NCBI GenBank assembly: GCA_035945995.1
Contig: DASYZR010000080.1
Coordinates: 1-32,028 of the forward strand
From: a bacterium
Lineage (GTDB): Bacteria; Sysuimicrobiota; Sysuimicrobiia; Sysuimicrobiales; Segetimicrobiaceae
Length of the DNA: 32,028 nt
Direction: 5' to 3'
This document shows, piece by piece, positions 1 to 7,113 of the stretch. The translations under genes and the position numbers were made by a program. The notes below the pieces were generated by a model. The model saw only the letters and a list, made by a program, of their open reading frames with translations. It was not told the origin of the DNA and ran no database searches. Position 1 is the first letter of the stretch; each line of letters opens with the position of its first letter.

Positions 1-236
1 TTTCCCGCTCCAGACCTAGTAAAATAAGGACTTTCGCAACCTAGCCAGCCGGGAAATGGGCCAGAAAAGCAGAGGCTCACCCCGGATAGAGAACTAATCG
101 CCGAGGCGCGCACAAGTCCCTTATCCTCGGCTCCTGACGACGGTGCCCCAGGGGACGGGGCGCAGGGAGCCAGTATGCGCGGCGACCACGACCCGTGGCC
201 GGACGATGTCCACCTCGCCGCCTTCAGCGCGGCCAC

Positions 237-250
237 TGTGATAATATAAG
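237..250 (+). promoter_or_regulatory. Extended -10 promoter close to the start codon at 256
   Basis: TG at 237-238, one base, then GATAAT at 240-245, overlapping a second hexamer TATAAG at 245-250. The start codon lies 10 nt after GATAAT and no Shine-Dalgarno sequence is present, so the transcript would start within a few bases of the ATG. The stretch is AT-rich against a GC-rich background. Same geometry as the sites before the genes at 13288 and 31824. Confidence 0.4.
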
Positions 251-255
251 CTGAA

Positions 256-423
256 ATGGGCAGACAGGTAGCTGTCGTGTTTTACGTGGTGGCGATGGCA
301 GCGGTCATAGTCGGTGTAGATTTCATGTTCTTCAGAAACCGATTCTGGGAACGGCTGACAGTGAATATTGGCATTGTCTTGGTGTTCGCAGCTTTCTACT
401 TGAGATTCCTCAGGCGTCCATGA
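256..423 (+). CDS. Small two-helix membrane protein (55 aa)
   Basis: A 55-residue protein starting MGRQVAVVFY. It has a hydrophobic segment at about residues 4-22, a charged loop containing FFRNRFWERL, a second hydrophobic segment at about 36-49, and a basic tail (FLRRP). Two hydrophobic helices joined by an Arg/Trp-rich loop and followed by a basic C-terminus fit a small inner-membrane protein with two transmembrane segments. The pattern recalls uncharacterised short membrane proteins of Gram-positive-like phyla; no function is known to me. It is short enough to be missed by a 60-aa cutoff. The start is supported by the -10 element just upstream rather than by a ribosome binding site, implying leaderless translation. 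Coding confidence comes from the regular hydrophobic pattern and clean stop, not from a confirmed homolog. Confidence 0.68.
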   Translation: MGRQVAVVFYVVAMAAVIVGVDFMFFRNRFWERLTVNIGIVLVFAAFYLRFLRRP

Positions 424-440
424 ACAAGGCGCGATAGCAT

Positions 441-623
441 TTAACGGAAACTGCCACATTCAAATGCTCGAAGCTGTTCCTTGTCGAGGACGTTATTCCT
501 CGTTAGGTCGACTGGAGCCTTGAGAACAGGATCGCCATAATCTACGTCCAAGTGGAAATTTTCGATAAATGTGTCTCGAATACTATTTAGCCTCCGCTCT
601 TGAACATTCACTCCCCCCGACAT
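441..623 (-). CDS. Hypothetical 60-aa protein
   Basis: An open frame of 60 codons with ATG at 623, starting MSGGVNVQER and ending FECGSFR. The product is hydrophilic and mixed in charge, without membrane segment or recognisable motif. Base composition is lower in GC than the neighbouring genes. Only a weak purine stretch precedes the ATG; an internal GTG at codon 5 is an alternative start. The frame remains open upstream to 728 but that part overlaps the plus-strand gene at 674 and looks non-coding. I do not recognise it. It is included because the residue composition looks like a real soluble protein; it could equally be a chance frame. Confidence 0.33.
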   Translation of the reverse strand: MSGGVNVQERRLNSIRDTFIENFHLDVDYGDPVLKAPVDLTRNNVLDKEQLRAFECGSFR

Positions 624-673
624 TGCTCGCCGTGAATCCAATTTGACGGCAGAGATTCGGGAGGAGAACGCGA

Positions 674-1156
674 ATGACGGGATTGCCCGAGCGGATTGAC
701 CGGGCGCTCCGCATAGGCCCGGGGCCACTCACGGCCGGAGAAATTGCTAGGGCCATTCATGCTCATGAACCATCGGCAAGGACAACTCTTACCAAGATGA
801 AATCCGTGATTAGGGTCCAACGAAGACGTGGTCGGAGCCGCGAGACGACCTGGGCGGCACGACCCCATTGGATTTCTCCGGAGTTCAGGTCTCTCCAGGC
901 AAGACGTCACGACGTGATCGGGCAAGGAGCGGCAGCCGACCCGACGGTCCTCGCTATGTGCCTTCGGGTTGGGCGTTCGTTCGGCAGGGAGCGCGCCCAG
1001 CCGGTGCAAGTCGCCATCACCGCGAGAACGCGACGGCGCGATGTTGATCTGGGAATACGGACGTTCTTGATCGACGTGCAGATGGACGCCATCGACACGG
1101 TGGCGGGCCACGGGTACAACGTCGTGCCGCAGCGCGCGCGGCTCGTCGCGTGGTAG
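674..1156 (+). CDS. Hypothetical protein with winged-helix-like N-terminus
   Basis: Preceded by a strong Shine-Dalgarno sequence (GGGAGGAG, about 8 nt before ATG). The 160-aa product begins MTGLPERIDRAL; residues about 4-60 have the helix pattern of a winged helix-turn-helix domain (ERIDRAL, then LTAGEIARAIHAH, then TTLTKMKSV followed by Arg/Lys-rich strands), consistent with DNA binding. The remaining ~100 residues are Arg-rich and do not match any family I know; the change in character after about residue 65 could reflect an old frameshift. No operon partner is visible: the next 560 nt contain no gene. A transcriptional regulator is the best guess, held loosely. Confidence 0.48.
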   Translation: MTGLPERIDRALRIGPGPLTAGEIARAIHAHEPSARTTLTKMKSVIRVQRRRGRSRETTWAARPHWISPEFRSLQARRHDVIGQGAAADPTVLAMCLRVGRSFGRERAQPVQVAITARTRRRDVDLGIRTFLIDVQMDAIDTVAGHGYNVVPQRARLVAW

Positions 1157-1716
1157 AGTGCTTAAACGATTCAAACCGCGTCCCCGGGGCATCTGCAGCG
1201 GGTCTTCGAGGCGTTCCCCATGAGGGACGGCGACAACCCGCGGGTCGCGTCCCGCAAAATGGAGGCTCCGCCGCCGTGACCGAGGCCCATGACGTGCCCG
1301 GGCGCCTGTAGGTGCCGCACCCCGGTATTATCTACCAGGCCGCGCAAACACCGCGCGGCGGTACACAAGGGTGCCTGTCGAGCAGGATTGGACGTCGGGG
1401 AGGCCGAACGCCCTCCGCTGACACTAGCCGCTCCTGATTGTGCATTCACAACCCACCTCGGACCTGCCCCAATGGTTTGGAACACAAGGCTGATCGCCGC
1501 TACGATTCGCTCCATCGGACGCGGGGGGCGGGGACAAGTCGATTTGGAACGCTATCGCGAGCCGCGTCCTTTCGGACGCGATGATCCGCCGCCCGTAGAT
1601 GGTCGCCTGGGCGGCGGGGAGCGAATGGCGAACCCGGCCGGAACCCAGGTGCCGGGTTTTTGGCTTTTCGGTGAGAGGTGGACGCTGGGTCACGGCGTGC
1701 GAGGGAGGAGACGCTC
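1157..1716 (+). other. Gene-free, hairpin-rich stretch before the gene at 1717
   Basis: No convincing coding frame on either strand in 560 nt. It contains perfect hairpins: 1339-1345 with 1353-1359 (7 bp, GCCGCGC), GCGTCC/GGACGC around 1562-1577 with a TTTC loop, and CCGCCGCCC/GGGCGGCGG around 1588-1619 (9 bp, 14-nt loop), then the terminator at 1631-1661. A short frame at about 1187-1279 contains VFEAFPMRDGDNPRV but is too short to call. The stretch may encode a structured RNA or leader; I recognise no known riboswitch or RNA family in it. Confidence 0.35.
1631..1661 (+). terminator. Intrinsic terminator
   Basis: AACCCGGC at 1631-1638 pairs perfectly with GCCGGGTT at 1651-1658, leaving a 12-nt loop, followed by five T and then TGGCTTTT. 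This is a good rho-independent terminator on the plus strand, ending transcription 56 nt before the gene at 1717. It needs a plus-strand transcript upstream: either the gene at 674 or an RNA made from the hairpin region. Confidence 0.6.
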
Positions 1717-2283
1717 ATGAGCCTGACGCCTGAGGACAGACTCCGACTTCATGTCGTGGAGGGGCCGGATGCGACAGAGTCGCACGTGTACGACGCCGAG
1801 GGGGGGCAGCAGGGAGGAGCGCGGTTGGGCAATGTGTTGAACACGATCAAGGCCTACTGGCACGATGGGGGATGGGTGTTCGACGATTCGCAAAGAGGGC
1901 TCTGGGCGAAACCGTTCGTCGCGCGGGCGCCAGAGATTATCGATCGGGTCCTTCAAGGGGCGGGGTTGCGGCCGCGGCAGCCGTTCACGGTGACGTTCGG
2001 CGACCACGAGAGCCCCGGGTTGGGGTACCGATTCGTCCTGGAGTGGGCGCGCGAGGATCGCGAGGGCCACTGGTACCGGTCGGGAGGGATGGAGGGACTA
2101 TGCCCGGCACTCGTCCGGTATTTCGATGCGGCGCCCAAGCATATCTATTGCCAGGTCACTGCTCGGAGAACTCCTTTCTCAGTATTGCATGCGGCTCAGG
2201 TTGAGGGGCTATGGGGGGCTACGTCGCGGCCTACATTGTCGCGCTCGACGCGGACACGCTCCAGCCCGCGTGGTATCTTGTAG
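1717..2283 (+). CDS. DUF6717-like protein of unknown function
   Basis: The start ATG at 1717 (MSLTPEDRLR) follows GGGAGGAG with good spacing; an in-frame ATG 39 nt earlier has no such site. Residues about 40-145 carry the series WVFDDSQRGLWAKPFV, APEIIDR, a central YRFVLEW strand, GHWYRS, MEGLCPALVRYFDAAPK and IYCQV. This matches my memory of a small domain of unknown function (DUF6717), in which WVFDD, the GNWYR strand and the LCPALxxYFDxAPxxIY ending are conserved. The last ~40 residues (Ser/Arg/Thr-rich) are probably a non-conserved extension; another frame at 2211-2309 reads more protein-like, so a frameshift near the 3' end is possible. Soluble; no role can be assigned from context. Confidence 0.7.
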   Translation: MSLTPEDRLRLHVVEGPDATESHVYDAEGGQQGGARLGNVLNTIKAYWHDGGWVFDDSQRGLWAKPFVARAPEIIDRVLQGAGLRPRQPFTVTFGDHESPGLGYRFVLEWAREDREGHWYRSGGMEGLCPALVRYFDAAPKHIYCQVTARRTPFSVLHAAQVEGLWGATSRPTLSRSTRTRSSPRGIL

Positions 2284-2406
2284 TCACAATATATAGGCAT
2301 GAACAATAACCTCCGCAGTCGGTGGGCCGTTCCGACTCCTGCGCTGGCCTCTCACGTGAAACCTGCCCAGAGCCACGTCGACGGTCCGGAACCCGACACG
2401 ACCAGC

Positions 2407-2631
2407 TTAATGGTGCGCGCCGGTGATCACGGCGTGGGTTGTCGGGATGAAGGCGAGTGTACTGTGGGCGAAGAGCCTGAGGAAGGACGAGACCGGGTGA
2501 GCCGGGTGCCCGTAGAAGTGGTAGGCGAGGAAAGCGATTCCCGCCAGCAAGAACAGCACCCTCGTGGTGTCCAGCTCGTAGAATCCCAGCATCTCCCCCA
2601 CCAGGAGTCCAGCGAGCACGACAATCGCCAC
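2407..2631 (-). CDS. Small membrane protein (74 aa), possibly 5'-truncated
   Basis: Begins at a GTG at 2631 (MAIVVLAGLL) and has strongly hydrophobic segments at residues about 2-18 and 22-42, with a further amphipathic segment near 50-70. His/Tyr-rich turns (AYHFYGHPAHP) lie between them. This is the clearest coding frame between the DUF6717-like gene and the SWIM gene. No Shine-Dalgarno precedes the GTG. The frame stays open for 10 more codons upstream, reading HGLLHTSP before a TAG, and those residues look like part of the protein, so the true 5' end may be lost or the start may lie elsewhere. I do not recognise the family. It may be a remnant of a larger membrane protein. Confidence 0.5.
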   Translation of the reverse strand: MAIVVLAGLLVGEMLGFYELDTTRVLFLLAGIAFLAYHFYGHPAHPVSSFLRLFAHSTLAFIPTTHAVITGAHH

Positions 2632-2721
2632 CGTGGGCGACGTATGGAGGAGCCCGTGCTATCACGCTCCCTATCTGTACACGGATACTGTACTGAAATG
2701 TCGGCCTTGGGATCAATACGG

Positions 2722-3654
2722 TCAACGGCCGTGGGGTTCGCTACCTGTCATCCTGCCGTTGCCGGCGAGAGCGAGGTGTCGGGCCAGAGTGCCCCCCGCT
2801 TCGTACGCGGCGCCGAGAGCCTCCGCGGGGGATTCATGAAGCGACCACGAGGGCGGCGCACTGAGCTGGCGTAGGACAGCCGCATGGACCGCTGGTGCGT
2901 CGATCCGAAAGCGAAGTGATGTGAGGCGCGCGCGGAATCGCTCAAAGCCCTCGGCCGCGGTCTTGTCCAGTGACACGCTTGTGGCGGCGGTCGCACGACC
3001 CTTGGCCCGCTCGGTTGCACCCGCGCCGGCCCGCAGCCGGCACAGCGCGTCGAGCACCTGCGCCCGGGTCTGCCCGCGGAGCTCGAACAGGAGAAAGGGG
3101 TCTCTGTCGAACGCTTCACCCAAGACGTAATGCGTCGCCGCAACGTGCTTGCACGGGTTCGCCCAATCCGGACAGGAGCATTCGGTCTTCAGATCGTCCC
3201 GCTTGACGGGGAAGAGGCTGACGCCGACGGCCTGAAATGCCTTGTCGATGTCCTTCGGCATCTCCCCCGCGAGGAGCTGGGCGGCGAAGATCGCCTCCCT
3301 GGCCATTGCGGCCAGGGCCTTGGCCCAGACGGCGGAGGAGAAACTGCGAAGGTGCAGCGTCACCCTGTACGGGGTCGGCCGCGAGCCGGTGACGTGCGCG
3401 GAGACTTTGCCCGAGGCGATCTCGAGGTCGTGCACGCGGCCGGCGCGGGCATACGTCCGGCCTCGCGCGAGGCGATTCGCGTACTCCCGCGAGACCTTCT
3501 CCAGCGCCTCGATCCAGCGCTGGCCCCACCAAGTCGTCGCGATTTTCTTGACCTTGATGCCGTGCGCAGGAGGAGGCTGCTTCGGCGGTGCCGGCGGATA
3601 CCAGCCCGAGCCGTCCCAGGGCTCCCAATACTCGGTGCGGCCACGTCGGCTCAC
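2722..3654 (-). CDS. SWIM zinc finger family protein
   Basis: 310 aa starting at GTG 3654 (VSRRGRTEYWEP). A SWIM zinc finger sits at residues 159-170: C159-x-C161 ... C168-x-H170 (ECSCPDWANPCKH). The N-terminal segment (WWGQRWIEALE, ARGRTYARAGRVHDL) and the segment after the finger (DPFLLFELRGQTR) are typical of bacterial SWIM proteins found beside SNF2 helicases. SWIM domains bind zinc and are thought to mediate DNA or protein contacts. The start codon overlaps the stop of the SNF2 gene (GTGA, 3651-3654), so the two proteins are probably translated in a coupled way and act together on DNA or nucleoprotein. The open frame continues far upstream inside the helicase gene, but that part is out-of-frame shadow. 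Confidence 0.9.
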   Translation of the reverse strand: MSRRGRTEYWEPWDGSGWYPPAPPKQPPPAHGIKVKKIATTWWGQRWIEALEKVSREYANRLARGRTYARAGRVHDLEIASGKVSAHVTGSRPTPYRVTLHLRSFSSAVWAKALAAMAREAIFAAQLLAGEMPKDIDKAFQAVGVSLFPVKRDDLKTECSCPDWANPCKHVAATHYVLGEAFDRDPFLLFELRGQTRAQVLDALCRLRAGAGATERAKGRATAATSVSLDKTAAEGFERFRARLTSLRFRIDAPAVHAAVLRQLSAPPSWSLHESPAEALGAAYEAGGTLARHLALAGNGRMTGSEPHGR

Positions 3655-6600
3655 GACGAAACCCTCGCGGTGAGGCTGGGGCGGCGGGCTCGCCGGCGCG
3701 GTGCCGGCGCACGCCGTAGGCTCAGCGAATTCGCGGGCCGGGGCGCGCGGGCGGACGCTCCGTTCCCCTCGTCCGCCGCCACGACGGCGTCGGCCGACAG
3801 GGTGAAGAGCTCGCGCAGCGCGGCGTCGTCCAGCTCCGTGATCCAGTGCTCGCCCGCGCCCACGATCCGCGAGGCGAGATCGCGCTTGTCCTCCAGCATG
3901 CGATCGATCTTCTCTTCCACCGTGCCGGCGGCAAGGAGCTTGTACACCTGGACGGCCCTCTTCTGCCCGATCCGGTAGGCACGGTCCGTGGCTTGGTCCT
4001 CGACTGCGGGGTTCCACCAGCGATCGAAGTGGAACACACGGGTCGCTCCGGTGAGGTTGAGCCCCGTTCCGCCGGCTTTGAGTGAGAGTACGAAGACGCG
4101 CGGGCCCCGCTCATCCTCCTGGAAGCGCTGCACCATCCCCTCCCTCGCCGCTCGCGGGACACCGCCGTGCAGGAACAGCACCTCCGTCATGAGCAGGTCG
4201 CTGAGGTAGGCGACCAGCCGGTCGCCCGTCTCGCGAAACTGGGTGAAAATGAGCGCGCGGTCGCCGCCGGCGAGGACTTCCTCCAGCATCTCCCCAAGCC
4301 GGGCGAGCTTGCCGGATCGGCCGGCGAGCGGCGCCGACTCGCCCAGGTACTGCGCGGGATGGTTGCAGATCTGCTTGAGGGCGGTGATGAGCGCGAGCAC
4401 GCGGCCTCGCCGCTGGATGCCTTCGGATTCCTTGATCGTCCGCATCGCGTCGTCCACGGCCGCCCGGTAGAGCGTGGCCTGCTCCCTGGTCAGCGAGCAG
4501 ACGACCTTTATCTCGTTCTTAGGCGGCAGGTCCTGGATCACCGCCGGGTCGCTCTTGAGCCGGCGCAGGATGAACGGGTGGACGATCCGCCGGAGCCGCT
4601 CCGCGGCTTCCTCGTCCCGGTACCGCTCGATCGGCACCGCGTAGTGATGGCGGAACGTCTCGAGGCGGCCGAGGAGCCCCGGTGTGGCAAATTCCAGAAT
4701 GGACCAGAGTTCTGCGAGCCGGTTCTCTACCGGCGTGCCGGTCAGCGCGAAGCGATGCTGCGCGCGCAGCGCCCGCGCCGTCCGGGCGGTGTGGGACGCC
4801 GCGTTCTTGATGCTCTGCGCCTCATCGAGCACTGCCACCGCCCAGTCGACCGCGGACAACACCTCGGCGTCGCGGCGGAGCAGGCCGTAGGTGGTCAGCA
4901 CGACGGCTCCGGCCTGACCGTCTGCGAACGCCTCCGGAGACCGTGCGCGCTCCGTCCCGTAATGGCGCAAGATGGGCAGCGATGGAGCGAACCGGGTGAG
5001 TTCACGCTCCCAGTTCCCCACGACGGACGTGGGACACACAATCAGGTTGGGCTTGGCGTCCTCCGGCGCCGCCTGCCGCCGCGCGAGCAGGAATGCGAGC
5101 ACCTGGACCGTCTTCCCAAGGCCCATGTCGTCGGCTAGGCACGCTCCGAGACCCAGCGATGCCAGCGACCACAGCCAGGCGACACCGCGCTCCTGATAGG
5201 GACGCAGCGTGCCGTGCAGGCCGTGCGCGGCCGGTAGTGTGATGTCGCCGGCTCCGGCCTGCAACCGGCTGAGCACGCCCGCGAAGTCACCGTTCGGCAC
5301 GACGTCAACCGGGATGGCCGTGGAGGCGCTTCGGGTCGACCCGGCGAGTGCCGCCGAGAGCGCATCCGCAGCAGGCAACCGGCCCTCTCCCTCACGCAGG
5401 AACCGCTGAGCCTCCTTGAGTTCCGAGGGATCCACCGCGACCCACTGTCCCCGCCAGCGCACGAGTGGCGCCTTGAGCCGGGCGAGCGCAGCCAGATCGG
5501 CCGGAGAAAGCGCGTCATCCCCGAGCGCCGCCTCCCACCGGAAGGCGAGTAGCCCTTGGAGCGAAAGGCCGCGTGCAGCTCCAGCAGCGACGCCCGCCGG
5601 TGCGGCTCCGCCGCTGATCCGCATGCGGAGCCGGAGGCGCCGCCGTCCCGAACGCGTGAATTCGGCCGGCAGGATGACGCCGAAGCTGGCCTCGCCTAAA
5701 ACCGGCGCGGCCTCGGTCAAGAATGTCCAAGCCTCTCCGGAGTCCAGCATCACCCCCGCCGGTCGAGTCTCGCGAAGGCTTCGCTCGATCGGTGGGAACA
5801 CGCGCGCCGCAATGGCCAAAGCCCGGAGGAGACGCTCCTGCGGTTCCTCAAAAACGCGCCCCAGGTGTCGCAACGCCTTCCCGCGCGTGTTCCAGATTTC
5901 GCCGGCCGGGACAAGGAGGCTGGGGTCATCGGGCGCCTGGAGGAAATAGCGGAGGTGGAACGGGCCGGCGGCGCGGCCGTCCGGGGATCGGGCTGCGTCC
6001 GTCTTGTCTCCTTTAACTTCCGGCAGCTCAAGCCGCAGGCATGCGCGTGCAGCGCCGGGCTCGACGCCGAGCGCCGGCCGGCTCCAGTTCATCACCTCGT
6101 CGAGCAACCCGCGGTCGCGGAAGCCGACCGTCTCGAACGCTGCGTCTCTCGACGTCAGCGCGGCCACGAATCTCTGTTCCCATGGAAGCGGGGCCGCCTC
6201 GCGTTTCTGCCGGGGTGCTCCACCGTGCCGCGTGCCGCCCGGTACAGCAGCCGCGCGCAAGATCCCGTCCGCCGCCATGTCGAGAAAGGTGCGGAGGAGT
6301 GCGTCCGGCGCCCAGACCGGGACCCGCGTGGCGGAGCCCGTTCGGCCGCGCCCACGCACGGCCGGGGCCTCCGCCACCACGGGCACCGCGTGGGCCGCAG
6401 GCGGAAACACCTGTGCCAGCGTCTTCGCGCGGTCGGCATCGTTGGACAGCGAGAGCGCGATACCCCAGCGCGCCTCCATTCCGCCGTCTGGTCGCGGCTG
6501 CAGCCGCGGCACCACGCGCTCGCGTCCGATGAGTTCAAGGGCGAGTTTCGCGGCGTAGCTCCAGGCTGCGACCGATGCCGGTGCGCGCTCGGCTTCCTCG

Positions 6601-6740
6601 CTCGTCACGGCGGCCAGGAGAGGGAGCGCCTCGAGCAGCGGGATCGTCGTCCCTTCGTGTTCTCGTGCGGCAAGGGACTCGTCTACGATCCTAGCCTTTG
6701 CCGGAGTTCCATGGACCAGGAGAGCTGAGACGGCAGGCAC
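3651..6740 (-). CDS. SNF2/RapA-like DEAD/DEAH-box ATPase (helicase)
   Basis: 1029 aa from the GTG at 6740. The C-terminal half is a complete Swi2/Snf2 motor: Q-motif region LRPYQERGVAWL (512-523), Walker A DMGLGKT (538-544), DEAQ box (639-642), TGTPVENRL (667-675), then the second RecA lobe with LSLKAGGTGLNLT, DRWWNP and the motif VI stretch QATDRAYRIGQ. The N-terminal ~500 residues correspond to the SNF2-associated region of bacterial homologs. Such proteins use ATP to translocate on duplex DNA and remodel nucleoprotein, for example during repair or transcription recycling. The partner SWIM gene follows with a 4-nt overlap. The reading frame stays open to 6896 and the ~35 codons just upstream of 6740 look homologous in style (PRFFLW), but no ATG, GTG or TTG lies there, so the true N-terminus is uncertain. 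Confidence 0.95.
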   Translation of the reverse strand: MPAVSALLVHGTPAKARIVDESLAAREHEGTTIPLLEALPLLAAVTSEEAERAPASVAAWSYAAKLALELIGRERVVPRLQPRPDGGMEARWGIALSLSNDADRAKTLAQVFPPAAHAVPVVAEAPAVRGRGRTGSATRVPVWAPDALLRTFLDMAADGILRAAAVPGGTRHGGAPRQKREAAPLPWEQRFVAALTSRDAAFETVGFRDRGLLDEVMNWSRPALGVEPGAARACLRLELPEVKGDKTDAARSPDGRAAGPFHLRYFLQAPDDPSLLVPAGEIWNTRGKALRHLGRVFEEPQERLLRALAIAARVFPPIERSLRETRPAGVMLDSGEAWTFLTEAAPVLGEASFGVILPAEFTRSGRRRLRLRMRISGGAAPAGVAAGAARGLSLQGLLAFRWEAALGDDALSPADLAALARLKAPLVRWRGQWVAVDPSELKEAQRFLREGEGRLPAADALSAALAGSTRSASTAIPVDVVPNGDFAGVLSRLQAGAGDITLPAAHGLHGTLRPYQERGVAWLWSLASLGLGACLADDMGLGKTVQVLAFLLARRQAAPEDAKPNLIVCPTSVVGNWERELTRFAPSLPILRHYGTERARSPEAFADGQAGAVVLTTYGLLRRDAEVLSAVDWAVAVLDEAQSIKNAASHTARTARALRAQHRFALTGTPVENRLAELWSILEFATPGLLGRLETFRHHYAVPIERYRDEEAAERLRRIVHPFILRRLKSDPAVIQDLPPKNEIKVVCSLTREQATLYRAAVDDAMRTIKESEGIQRRGRVLALITALKQICNHPAQYLGESAPLAGRSGKLARLGEMLEEVLAGGDRALIFTQFRETGDRLVAYLSDLLMTEVLFLHGGVPRAAREGMVQRFQEDERGPRVFVLSLKAGGTGLNLTGATRVFHFDRWWNPAVEDQATDRAYRIGQKRAVQVYKLLAAGTVEEKIDRMLEDKRDLASRIVGAGEHWITELDDAALRELFTLSADAVVAADEGNGASARAPRPANSLSLRRAPAPRRRARRPSLTARVSS

Positions 6741-7113
6741 GGGACCGATCGGATTTGCCGGGGAGGCCGACCACAGGAAGAACCGCGGGGCCGTAGGCTC
6801 CGGGAGGAAGGTCAGATGATTCGCGTGGACGACAGGTACGGTCGCGTCAGACCCCGCTGTCCGCTCCTTTCGGTTATCTTTGGCGATCGTGTGGTGTCAC
6901 CTTCTTGCCCGCACCCTGGCGGTGATCGGCAGTGCGGGCGAAGCTGGTCGCCGCTGGACCGTCACGTGCACGAATGGATTGGCTGCAAAAGATTTGAGGG
7001 ACCGCTCGGGGCCCCTCTCATGCTCAGCCGCATGTTTTCCGCGCTGGCCGGCATCTTCCTGGTCGACTTCGGCGGCCAGGCGCGAGGAGCGCGAAGCATA
7101 ACGGCTGCACCCG
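6741..7113. other. Intergenic stretch without a recognisable gene
   Basis: Between the SNF2 gene and the end of the M20 gene. The first ~150 nt may belong to the N-terminus of the SNF2 protein. The rest holds only low-quality frames on both strands. An imperfect hairpin at about 6997-7019 (GAGGG...CCCTC) has no T-tract. I see no tRNA, repeat array or clear promoter. Confidence 0.4.

Noticed and set aside
1562-1716. Known riboswitch (T-box, cobalamin, glycine, fluoride) before the gene at 1717
   Set aside because: Hairpins and terminator fit the general layout but none of the conserved core motifs of these classes is present.
2211-2309. Small frame MGGYVAAYIVALDADTL in another frame at the end of the DUF6717-like gene
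   Set aside because: 32 codons with a stop directly upstream and no ribosome binding site; could show a 3' frameshift but is not callable as a gene.
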